DNA from: Planctomycetota bacterium
GTDB taxonomy: Bacteria; Planctomycetota; Planctomycetia; Isosphaerales; Isosphaeraceae
Length of the DNA: 7,788 nt
Assembly (NCBI GenBank): GCA_021807585.1
Contig: JAKBCQ010000088.1
Location: 1 to 7,788, forward strand
Direction: 5' to 3'
Made by a program: the position numbers and the translations under genes. This document shows positions 1 through 6,210 of the stretch, one piece after another. Position 1 is the stretch's first letter. Each line of letters begins with the position of its first letter. The notes under the pieces are model-generated. The model worked only from the letters and a program-made list of their open reading frames with translations. It had not been told where the DNA came from and searched no databases.

Positions 1-1
1 A

Positions 2-838
2 ACCCTCGAAAAAGAACGAGGCATCAGCCCGGCTCAGTACGCCCGCGAGATCATCTATCCGGCGCTCGCGCTCCGCAAACTCGCCGCGCCCCGCGTTCAG
101 GTGACCCAGGCCGATCTCAAAGAGGCGCTCGACGCCAGCTTCGGCGATAAAATTCGCTGTCGCTTGATCATGCTTTCACGTCAGCGTGACGCGATGGACG
201 TTTGGGAGCAATTGCAGCGCAATCCTGGAGCGTTTGAGACGTTGGCGCGGACGAAGTCGGTCGATATGAACAGCCGCGCCCTCGGAGGATTGATCGCCGA
301 ACCGATCAGTCGGCACGCGACCCCGCGGAACGTTTCGGATGCGGCGTTCCTCCAACTCGTCGACGGCGATCCCAACGACAAAGACGCGGCGCACAAGCCC
401 AAAGACGGCGACGTCACCGGGCCGATCCAGGTGAACGAATCGACCTGGATCGTCCTGAAGCGCGAGGAGTTGATGGCGGGAGATAAGACCAAAACCCTCA
501 AAGATCCCACCATTTACAAGTACTTGCACGATCAAATGTATGAGCTTAAGCTCAAGGAGAAGATGGCCGAGGTTTATCAAGATCTCGCCGACGCCGCGGC
601 GATCGAGAACATGATGACCGGGACGGTCAAGCCTTCGCACCAGGAGGAGCGTCAGGAGGTCGTCGGCAAGGTCGATCTGATGTCCGACGTCGATAAGGAA
701 GTGACTCCCTCGTCGGCGACCTCGAAGGGATCGGCGTCGACCAACGGCGCCGCCGCGGTCGGCGTTCGAGGGGTCAGCAGGCCTCCCGCGGGCGCCCCCG
801 CCGACGACGTGATCAATCTCAAAGGCGGGAAGAATTAA
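2..838 (+). CDS. SurA/PrsA-like parvulin foldase, C-terminal part (5' end outside window)
   Basis: The frame is open from base 2 to the TAA at 836-838 (278 residues), so the true start lies left of the window; the GTG at 101 is only an internal valine. The first ~50 residues fit the end of a SurA-type N-terminal chaperone domain. Fragment residues ~52-156 fit a parvulin peptidyl-prolyl isomerase domain: a helix with FETLARTKSVD, then a GG turn (LGGLI), then DVTGPIQ before the last strand. A basic/acidic helical stretch follows (LKDP...KLKEKMAEVYQDL), ending in a Ser/Ala/Gly/Pro-rich tail. Such proteins assist folding of exported proteins outside the cytoplasmic membrane; no signal peptide can be seen because the N-terminus is missing. 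Two histidines usually conserved in parvulins appear replaced by Leu and Trp, and the loop before the last strand holds an acidic insertion (DGDPNDKDAAHKP). Catalysis is therefore doubtful. The gene converges on ppdK. Confidence 0.8.
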   Translation, partial: TLEKERGISPAQYAREIIYPALALRKLAAPRVQVTQADLKEALDASFGDKIRCRLIMLSRQRDAMDVWEQLQRNPGAFETLARTKSVDMNSRALGGLIAEPISRHATPRNVSDAAFLQLVDGDPNDKDAAHKPKDGDVTGPIQVNESTWIVLKREELMAGDKTKTLKDPTIYKYLHDQMYELKLKEKMAEVYQDLADAAAIENMMTGTVKPSHQEERQEVVGKVDLMSDVDKEVTPSSATSKGSASTNGAAAVGVRGVSRPPAGAPADDVINLKGGKN

Positions 839-858
839 TTTCCTGTTCTTGCTCAAAT

Positions 859-872
859 ATTCGCATGCGAAT
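859..872. repeat. 14-bp perfect palindrome
   Basis: ATTCGCATGCGAAT is its own reverse complement. It lies 21 bases after the foldase stop and 6 bases before the large hairpin at 878. It could be a protein-binding site or a small hairpin (5-bp stem, CATG loop). Its function is not known. Confidence 0.6.
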
Positions 873-877
873 GAAGC

Positions 878-908
878 GAGGCCGGCCGGAATCGATCCGG
901 TCGGCCTC
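878..908. terminator. Probable bidirectional terminator hairpin between convergent genes
   Basis: The arms GAGGCCGGCCGGA (878-890) and TCCGGTCGGCCTC (896-908) pair over 13 bp with a single G/T position (a G-U wobble in + strand RNA, A/C on the - strand) around a 5-base loop. It sits between the stop of the foldase gene (838) and the stop of ppdK (958), where a shared terminator is expected. Neither side has a clean T tract; a second small hairpin follows on the right. Terminator function is inferred from position and stem strength. Confidence 0.55.
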
Positions 909-925
909 AATTGTTAAAAACAATT
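909..925. repeat. Small AT-rich inverted repeat next to the terminator stem
   Basis: AATTGTT (909-915) and AACAATT (919-925) pair perfectly over 7 bp around AAA. It abuts the large hairpin without a gap. On the - strand it is the first hairpin downstream of ppdK, and its loop region contributes a run of five T. It may add to termination of ppdK. Confidence 0.45.
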
Positions 926-957
926 CTGTATATTGACGATTTCACATCGTCAGGCGA

Positions 958-3639
958 TTAGCGGTCGCGCTCGGTCTTGGCGCCCCCCGCGAGAGCCGCC
1001 TGCGCCGCGGCGAGCCGGGCGATCGGCACTCGGAACGGCGAGCACGACACGTAATCCATCCCCACCTTGTGGCAGAACGCGACGCTGTCGGGATCGCCGC
1101 CGTGTTCGCCGCAAATGCCCACCTTGAGGTGCTCTCCGTGCTTGGCCTTGCGCGATTGCCGGCCTTTCGCAACGCCCATCTCGATCAGTTGACCGACACC
1201 GACGGTGTCGAGCGATTGGAACGGGTCGACCTTAAGGATCTTATGTTCCATATAACTCGGTACGAACGACGCGATATCGTCGCGGCTGAAACCGAAGGTC
1301 ATCTGGGTGAGATCATTGGTGCCGAATGAGAAAAACTCGGCGTCCTCGGCGATCTGATCGGCGGTGAGCGCCGCTCGGGGAACTTCGATCATCGTGCCGA
1401 TCAGGTAATCGACCTTGACGCCCCGCTTCGTCATCACCTCTTCGGCGACGGCGATCGCCCGCTTCTTCAAGAACGTGAGCTCTTCAACCACCCCGACGAG
1501 CGGGATCATGATCTCGGGAAGAACCTCTTTCCCCTCCTGCTTGACCGTGATCGCGGCGTCAATGATCGCTCGGATCTGCATATCGCCGATCTCGGGATAG
1601 CGGATCGCGAGGCGACAGCCCCGCAGGCCGAGCATCGGGTTCGCCTCGTGAAGCTGGGTGACGCGGGCGGCCACTTTTTCGACCGAGATCCCGAGCTGTC
1701 GGGCCACTTCCTCCTGGCCCGGGCCGTCGTGCGGAAGGAACTCGTGGAGCGGCGGGTCGAGCAGCCGAATCGTCACGGGAAGGCCCGCCATCGCGTGGAA
1801 CAGACCGACGAAATCCTCGCGCTGGTAAGGCTCGAGCGAAGCGAGCGCCGCTTGCCGTTCCTCAAGCGTGTCGGCGAGAATCATCTTACGCATGTCGACG
1901 ATGCGTTGGCCTTCAAAAAACATATGTTCGGTTCGGCAAAGCCCGATCCCTTCGGCGCCGAACCCGCGGGCGCGGGCGGCGTCGGCCGGGGTGTCGGCGT
2001 TGGTGCGAACCTTGAGCGTCCGGTATTGATCGGCCCAACCCATCAAGATCGAGAAATCGCCCGACATCTCGGGATCGATCGTCGCGACCTTGCCGAGCAT
2101 CACATCGCCGGTGGTTCCGTTGATCGTGAGGAAATCGCCGGCCTTGACGGCCTTGCCGCCGATCTGGATCGTCCCCGCCTTCTCGTTGATGACGAGCGCA
2201 TCGCAGCCGACGACGCACGGTCGACCCCAGCCGCGCGCGACAACCGCTGCGTGGCTCGCCTTGCCCCCCGTCGCGGTGAGGATCCCCTTGGCGAGGTGCA
2301 TCCCCTCGACGTCTTCGGGGCTCGTCTCTTTACGCACGAGCATGATCGGCTCGCCGGGGTGAGCCTCGGCGTGCTTGACCGCGGCCTCGGCCGAAAGGAC
2401 GACGCGGCCCGAAGCCGCGCCGGGGCTCGCCGCGATCCCCGTGGCGACGATCTGAGGCTTCGCCTTGGGATCGAGCTGGGGCAAGAGCAGATGATTGAGC
2501 CCGTCGGGGCTCACCCGCTTGACCGCGGTCTTCTCGTCGATCAACTTCTCTTTCACCATCTCGACCGCGATCCGCACCGCGGCGCTCCCGGTGCGCTTGC
2601 CGGTGCGGGTTTGAAGCATATAAAGCTTCCCCTCTTGCACCGTGAACTCGATATCCTGCATATCTTTATAATGCGATTCGAGCTTGCTCCGGATATCCAT
2701 CAATTGTTTGTAAACCGGAGGCATCTCCTCGCCAAGGCGGCTGATCGGTTCGGGGGTGCGGATTCCGGCGACGACGTCTTCTCCCTGGGCGTTGATCAAA
2801 TAATCGCCGTAGAACACGTCTTCACCCGTGTTCGGATCACGGGTGAACGCGACCCCGGTCCCCGAGGAGTTCCCCATGTTGCCGAACACCATCGCCTGCA
2901 CGTTGACCGCGGTTCCCTTAAGCCCCGAAATCCGCTCGATCCGGCGGTATTCGACCGCCTTCTTCCCCATCCAACTGTTAAAGACCGCCATGATCGCGGC
3001 CCAGAGTTGATCGTGCGGATCCTGGGGAAAATCGTGCGAGGGATTGGTATGTGTTTTGTACACCTTCTTATATCGAGCGACGAGTTCGCGGAGATCGTCG
3101 GCGGTGAGATCGGTGTCGTTCTTGACGTTGCGTTGAGCCTTGAGGCTCGCGAGTTCGTGCTCGAAGTGTTCGTGATCGATCCCCATCACAACCGATCCAA
3201 ACATATCGATCAAGCGACGGTAACCGTCGAGCGCGAAGCGGGGATTGCCGGTTTGTTTGGAAAGCCCCTCGACCGCGGCGTCGGAGAGGCCGAGGTTGAG
3301 GATCGTGTTCATCATCCCGGGCATCGAGAGCGCCGCGCCCGATCGCACACTGACAAGCAACGGTCGGCTCGGATCGCCGAGCTTCACCCCGAGAGCGTCC
3401 TCAACCTTCTTGAGCGCCGCCTGAACCTGAGGCTTGACCTCCTCGGGAAGCTTTTTACCAAGATCGTAATACTGCGCGCAAACTTCGGTCGAGATCGTGA
3501 ATCCAGGAGGCACGGGAATGCCGATCTTGCTCATCTCGGCGAGATTCGCCCCCTTCCCTCCCAACAAATCCTTCATGTCGGCTTTGCCTTCGGCATCGCC
3601 GGAACCAAATGAGTATACGTATTTATGTTTTTCGGCCAT
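958..3639 (-). CDS. ppdK: Pyruvate, phosphate dikinase
   Basis: This cytoplasmic enzyme interconverts pyruvate + ATP + Pi and PEP + AMP + PPi. The chosen ATG (3637-3639) gives 893 residues, near the usual ~875-910; an in-frame GTG at 3690 would add 17 Arg-rich residues unlike the family, while the ATG has a GGGGGAA ribosome site 10 bases upstream. Residues ~1-350 form the ATP-binding domain (GGKGANL at 27-33; QTRTGKRTG at its end). Residues ~395-503 form the phosphohistidine domain, with catalytic His463 in GGKASHAAVVARGWG (458-472). Residues ~515-890 form the PEP/pyruvate barrel, with SFGTNDLTQ (771-779) and the active-site Cys843 in CGEHGGDP. All catalytic landmarks are intact. The residue two before His463 is Ala461, where many PPDKs carry the threonine phosphorylated by the regulatory protein PDRP. 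The gene stands alone and converges on the foldase gene. Confidence 0.97.
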   Translation of the reverse strand: MAEKHKYVYSFGSGDAEGKADMKDLLGGKGANLAEMSKIGIPVPPGFTISTEVCAQYYDLGKKLPEEVKPQVQAALKKVEDALGVKLGDPSRPLLVSVRSGAALSMPGMMNTILNLGLSDAAVEGLSKQTGNPRFALDGYRRLIDMFGSVVMGIDHEHFEHELASLKAQRNVKNDTDLTADDLRELVARYKKVYKTHTNPSHDFPQDPHDQLWAAIMAVFNSWMGKKAVEYRRIERISGLKGTAVNVQAMVFGNMGNSSGTGVAFTRDPNTGEDVFYGDYLINAQGEDVVAGIRTPEPISRLGEEMPPVYKQLMDIRSKLESHYKDMQDIEFTVQEGKLYMLQTRTGKRTGSAAVRIAVEMVKEKLIDEKTAVKRVSPDGLNHLLLPQLDPKAKPQIVATGIAASPGAASGRVVLSAEAAVKHAEAHPGEPIMLVRKETSPEDVEGMHLAKGILTATGGKASHAAVVARGWGRPCVVGCDALVINEKAGTIQIGGKAVKAGDFLTINGTTGDVMLGKVATIDPEMSGDFSILMGWADQYRTLKVRTNADTPADAARARGFGAEGIGLCRTEHMFFEGQRIVDMRKMILADTLEERQAALASLEPYQREDFVGLFHAMAGLPVTIRLLDPPLHEFLPHDGPGQEEVARQLGISVEKVAARVTQLHEANPMLGLRGCRLAIRYPEIGDMQIRAIIDAAITVKQEGKEVLPEIMIPLVGVVEELTFLKKRAIAVAEEVMTKRGVKVDYLIGTMIEVPRAALTADQIAEDAEFFSFGTNDLTQMTFGFSRDDIASFVPSYMEHKILKVDPFQSLDTVGVGQLIEMGVAKGRQSRKAKHGEHLKVGICGEHGGDPDSVAFCHKVGMDYVSCSPFRVPIARLAAAQAALAGGAKTERDR

Positions 3640-3649
3640 TGGTCTCGCA

Positions 3650-3656
3650 TTCCCCC
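3650..3656 (-). promoter_or_regulatory. Ribosome binding site of ppdK
   Basis: Read on the - strand the bases are GGGGGAA, 10 bases before the ATG at 3639. This purine-rich site supports the inner ATG rather than the GTG at 3690. Confidence 0.55.
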
Positions 3657-3760
3657 GGGTTGTGTGTCGCGACGAGCGATCTCGGCGCACGTAAGGGCGG
3701 CGACCGTTCCCTCGGGGATCGATCGCGAAAAGGTGAGCCTAACGACGCGGGAGGGGAGCG

Positions 3761-3783
3761 TCAAGTCGCTCGAACCGACTTGA
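3761..3783. repeat. Perfect 8-bp inverted repeat upstream of ppdK (candidate operator or leader hairpin)
   Basis: TCAAGTCG (3761-3768) and CGACTTGA (3776-3783) pair perfectly around a 7-base spacer. It lies 122-144 bases before the ppdK start and its right arm overlaps the candidate -10 for ppdK (3780-3785). It could be an operator or a hairpin at the start of the ppdK leader. No protein is known to bind it. Confidence 0.4.
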
Positions 3784-3809
3784 TATCGATTAATCATGTT
3801 AACAATCAA
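3780..3809 (-). promoter_or_regulatory. Candidate ppdK promoter
   Basis: On the - strand TTGATT (3804-3809) and TATCAA (3780-3785) resemble -35 and -10 boxes, each 4 of 6 to the sigma-70 consensus, with an 18-base spacer. They lie in the AT-rich island and would give a leader of roughly 130 bases. The matches are weak and planctomycete promoters are poorly defined, so the main support is the sharp drop in GC. Confidence 0.3.
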
Positions 3810-3812
3810 ATT

Positions 3813-3841
3813 TTAACGATATATCATTTATCGTTTATAAA
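3813..3841 (+). promoter_or_regulatory. Candidate + strand promoter with internal inverted repeat
   Basis: TTAACG (3813-3818) and TATAAA (3836-3841) sit 17 bases apart, matching the sigma-70 consensus at 4 and 5 of 6 positions. An inverted repeat, AACGATA (3815-3821) and TATCGTT (3829-3835), covers the end of the -35 box and the spacer, a usual operator position. A transcript from here would run ~500 bases before the next gene at 4355. Function is inferred. Confidence 0.3.
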
Positions 3842-4354
3842 TGGGGCGGGAACGGGACCGCGGAGTCCGAGCGATCGAGACCGAACGGTTGCGGCCGATC
3901 GGTCGCGCGGCGCCGGCCTATTCGACGCCGACACGCCTTGAAACTTGTCGTGCGGGTTCGGTCGAGCGGCGTGGTCGCCCGAGATCGCCGCGGGTTTTCG
4001 AGGTCTATCGTGATCGATCGTTGCAATCGGCGTAACCGTCGAATCGCATGGGCGAAATGTAATCGGTCGATTCGGCGCGGCGCGGCGTTTTGTTCGGCTG
4101 CGGGCGTGAAGTGAAGCCGAGCCTCGATCCGAAGATCCATTCCGGACGCTGCTCGTTGCGCCGACATGGATTGAACGAGGATTGGTGAGCGGAACGCTCT
4201 CTTTCCAACCGGCTCGCACGATCGCGATATTTGATCTGACAATGGAACGGCCATCCGCGTGTCGGACGGCGGCTTCCGCGCGAACGCAGGACCCGCAAGG
4301 AGGGCGGGGCTTGATCCTCTCGCCGCGGAATTGGCTGGTGAAGGGAGTCTTTCC
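3842..4354. other. Gene-free stretch upstream of the LEPR-XLL gene
   Basis: I see no convincing gene here. The open frames on both strands are short or overlapping, Arg/Pro/Ser-rich, lack ribosome sites and resemble no family known to me. No tRNA or rRNA pattern is visible. A weak promoter-like pair, TTTCCA (4202-4207) and GATATT (4226-4231) with an 18-base spacer, could serve the gene at 4355. The stretch may otherwise be a long 5' leader, an unrecognised small RNA, or decayed sequence. Confidence 0.5.
4341..4347 (+). promoter_or_regulatory. Ribosome binding site of the LEPR-XLL gene
   Basis: AAGGGAG ends 7 bases before the ATG at 4355. It fixes that start over the in-frame GTG at 4259, which would add 32 residues ahead of the N-terminal motif. 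Confidence 0.6.
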
Positions 4355-6067
4355 ATGCGGTTGACGTGGCGACGGAGCGACGAACCTTCGCGGGCGAAAC
4401 GCCGAGCGGAGCGAAAAGTCGAAATTTTGGAGAGCAGGCAATTGCTCTCGGGGGGAGCAAGCCCGCTCTCCTATTACCTGCCCACCAACGGGTCGAATTT
4501 CCAGGGGGGGACGATGTTCCCCTCGGTCGCTCCGCTCAATTTGCCGATCGGAGCGACGCCGAGCCAACTCTCATCGCTCGATTACGGCGGAAAAACGGTG
4601 TCGGGGGTCGACCGACAAGGCGATCAGTGGACCCTCACGCTTCACGGTCCAGGATCGATGATCGTTACCGACACCACCCCCAACGACGGCGTTTATAACG
4701 ATCAAATCGATACGATTCAATTGTTTGGGACGAGCCTCAAATCGTCTTACCTCACGGGTTCGGTTTCGCCTTCGCCGCGGGTGCAATCGAACGGAACAAT
4801 TGATTTCCAGCATCTCATTGATCTTAACGGTATCAAATCGATTCAATTGAATGGATTTGTACTCGTTCCCAGCAATCCTCCCACGGGAGCGCAAACTCAA
4901 AACGCGATTCAGCTTTCGGGAGGGGTCGGTTATCTGTCGTTCGCCGGGATCGACAATCTCACGAACATCGGCCAGGCCTATCAGCCGATCAACATCCTGA
5001 TCGGCGATCCATCGACCCCGCTCCGGGTGAAACCGACGATCGTCGTCAGCTCGATTCAAAACACCGTATTGAATACGAGCCAAACCGGAACCGAAACGAC
5101 TCCGCAGATCACGCCGACGATTCAGTTCTTGATCAACGGAGAGGTGCGCAACTTCGACGTCGCGTCGATCACGTCGCAGTCGGTTCAACCCGCGTATCAG
5201 TTCGAGTTCCCGACCGTGGGCGTAACCGGGCGAACGTCGTTGCGCGCGATCGCGGTGGGGAATCTCGAAGTTTACGGCGCGGCCAAGAACTTCACCGTGG
5301 CTCGCAGCAGCTTCCCGTTCCTCAACGGTTACAGCGGCGTGAAATACATTCACAACGCGATTTTCGGCGGCACGGCGGACGCGGTCGGCTTGAATTCGAG
5401 CGGTCCGATCGGACGCTTGACATTCCTTCACGGTCTCGGCAATCCAAGCGGGGTGAACGTCACTCCGTCGCAATACGGCACGCCTCCGGGATTGAGCGGA
5501 TATCCGGCGTCGGGCTTGCTCGGCGGTTTGGTAACGGCGTCGCGAATCGGCAGGCTTACCGTCGCGCCTAGCAGCCTGATCGCTCAGTATTCCGAAAACC
5601 CGCAATTGATTCAAAGGCATCAACGCGGTTACATCACTTACACCACTCGTCCCGGGTCGGCGCTGACATCGGCTGTCATCGTGTCGTCGGGATCGATCGG
5701 CAAGACGACGATCATCGGCGACTCGAACCAGTCCGAGATCAAATCGGGCTTCTCGTATACGTCGTTCCTCGCCGGGCTCGAACCCTCTCGCGCCCCGAGC
5801 CACATCGGGCCGATTCGCTATCGGGGCGATTTGATCAACTCCGCGATCGCCGCGACCTACCGAACAGGGAACGGCGTCTACGGCGGCGCCGGCAGTCTCG
5901 CGGGTCCCGGCAAGATCCAAGGGGTGTTCCAGGGAGCGCTTTATACGACCGGAATCCCCACCGGGCTCAACCACTACGGATCGGGGTTCTACGCCCGTCG
6001 CAAGATCGGCTATCTCCCCCCGCCGCAACGCCTCACGCGGTTCAACAATCCGCTCATCGGCGGCTGA
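4355..6067 (+). CDS. LEPR-XLL domain protein, probably envelope-associated or secreted
   Basis: The 570-residue product begins with a basic N-terminus (residues 1-21) followed by LESRQLLSG (25-33), the short LEPR-XLL-type motif found near the start of many planctomycete proteins; the usual Pro is Ser here. The motif's role is not established, though export or sorting is often suspected. No ordinary hydrophobic signal peptide, C-terminal anchor or catalytic motif is visible. The rest is rich in Gly, Ser, Thr, Asn and short beta-strand-like segments, with recurring turns such as IGRLTF (352), IGRLTV (398), IGKTTI (448) and IGPIRY (484) at irregular spacing of ~36-50 residues. This suggests a beta-helix or beta-solenoid fold (inference). 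The last ~25 residues are Pro/Arg-rich. It has its own terminator and no operon partner. Its length is modest for proteins with this motif, many of which are far larger. Molecular function is unknown. Confidence 0.85.
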   Translation: MRLTWRRSDEPSRAKRRAERKVEILESRQLLSGGASPLSYYLPTNGSNFQGGTMFPSVAPLNLPIGATPSQLSSLDYGGKTVSGVDRQGDQWTLTLHGPGSMIVTDTTPNDGVYNDQIDTIQLFGTSLKSSYLTGSVSPSPRVQSNGTIDFQHLIDLNGIKSIQLNGFVLVPSNPPTGAQTQNAIQLSGGVGYLSFAGIDNLTNIGQAYQPINILIGDPSTPLRVKPTIVVSSIQNTVLNTSQTGTETTPQITPTIQFLINGEVRNFDVASITSQSVQPAYQFEFPTVGVTGRTSLRAIAVGNLEVYGAAKNFTVARSSFPFLNGYSGVKYIHNAIFGGTADAVGLNSSGPIGRLTFLHGLGNPSGVNVTPSQYGTPPGLSGYPASGLLGGLVTASRIGRLTVAPSSLIAQYSENPQLIQRHQRGYITYTTRPGSALTSAVIVSSGSIGKTTIIGDSNQSEIKSGFSYTSFLAGLEPSRAPSHIGPIRYRGDLINSAIAATYRTGNGVYGGAGSLAGPGKIQGVFQGALYTTGIPTGLNHYGSGFYARRKIGYLPPPQRLTRFNNPLIGG

Positions 6068-6097
6068 TCGCCGATGATTCAAAACGTTCCGCCAATT

Positions 6098-6134
6098 CGC
6101 CGTCGCCGGACCCTCCGGCGGCGGCGTTTTTTTT
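6098..6134 (+). terminator. Intrinsic terminator of the LEPR-XLL gene
   Basis: The arms CGCCGTCGCCGGA (6098-6110) and TCCGGCGGCGGCG (6114-6126) form a 13-bp stem with one T/G wobble and a CCC loop, followed directly by eight T (6127-6134). This is a textbook rho-independent terminator, 30 bases after the stop at 6067. It separates the gene from the DUF58 unit. Confidence 0.93.
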
Positions 6135-6135
6135 G

Positions 6136-6141
6136 TATACT
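6136..6141 (+). promoter_or_regulatory. Candidate -10 box for the DUF58 unit
   Basis: TATACT matches the -10 consensus at 5 of 6 positions and starts one base after the terminator T tract. No good -35 is visible, as the correct spacing falls inside the terminator stem. A start near 6148 would give a leader of about 60 bases. Weak, but some promoter is needed because the terminator cuts the unit off from upstream transcription. Confidence 0.22.
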
Positions 6142-6210
6142 CAAACGAACCCGCGAACGCCGCTCGATTGGCGAGAATCCATAAGTTATAGCGATGAATT
6201 ATCATTGCAA

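Noticed and set aside
1648..3612. 654-codon open frame on the + strand, antisense to ppdK
   Set aside because: It lies wholly opposite a well-conserved enzyme, its product is rich in Arg, Asp, Leu and His with no family resemblance, and no ribosome site was seen. Long antisense frames are common opposite GC-rich genes.
3640..3690. GTG start extending PpdK by 17 residues
   Set aside because: The extra Arg/Thr-rich residues do not fit the family, and the inner ATG has a purine-rich ribosome site at proper distance.
3940..3975. GGGTTCGGTC resembling a tRNA T-loop
   Set aside because: No matching acceptor, D or anticodon stems could be folded around it.
3841..4035. 64-codon + strand ORF starting just after TATAAA
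   Set aside because: No ribosome site is possible with the start inside the candidate -10 box, and the product is an Arg-rich sequence of no known family.
3824..4567. Several overlapping - strand frames (3824-4567, 3835-4356, 4005-4460) in the gap
   Set aside because: Three different frames are open over the same bases, which shows lack of stops in GC-rich DNA rather than a gene. None has a recognisable product or ribosome site, and they overlap the start of the LEPR-XLL gene.
4571..6205. 544-codon open frame on the - strand, antisense to the LEPR-XLL gene
   Set aside because: Composition is extremely Arg/Asp-rich, it runs through the terminator stem, and the + strand gene has the family motif, a ribosome site and a terminator.
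6133..6210. TTG start extending the DUF58 protein by 26 residues
   Set aside because: The TTG lies in the T tract of the intrinsic terminator and the added residues are unlike DUF58 N-termini.
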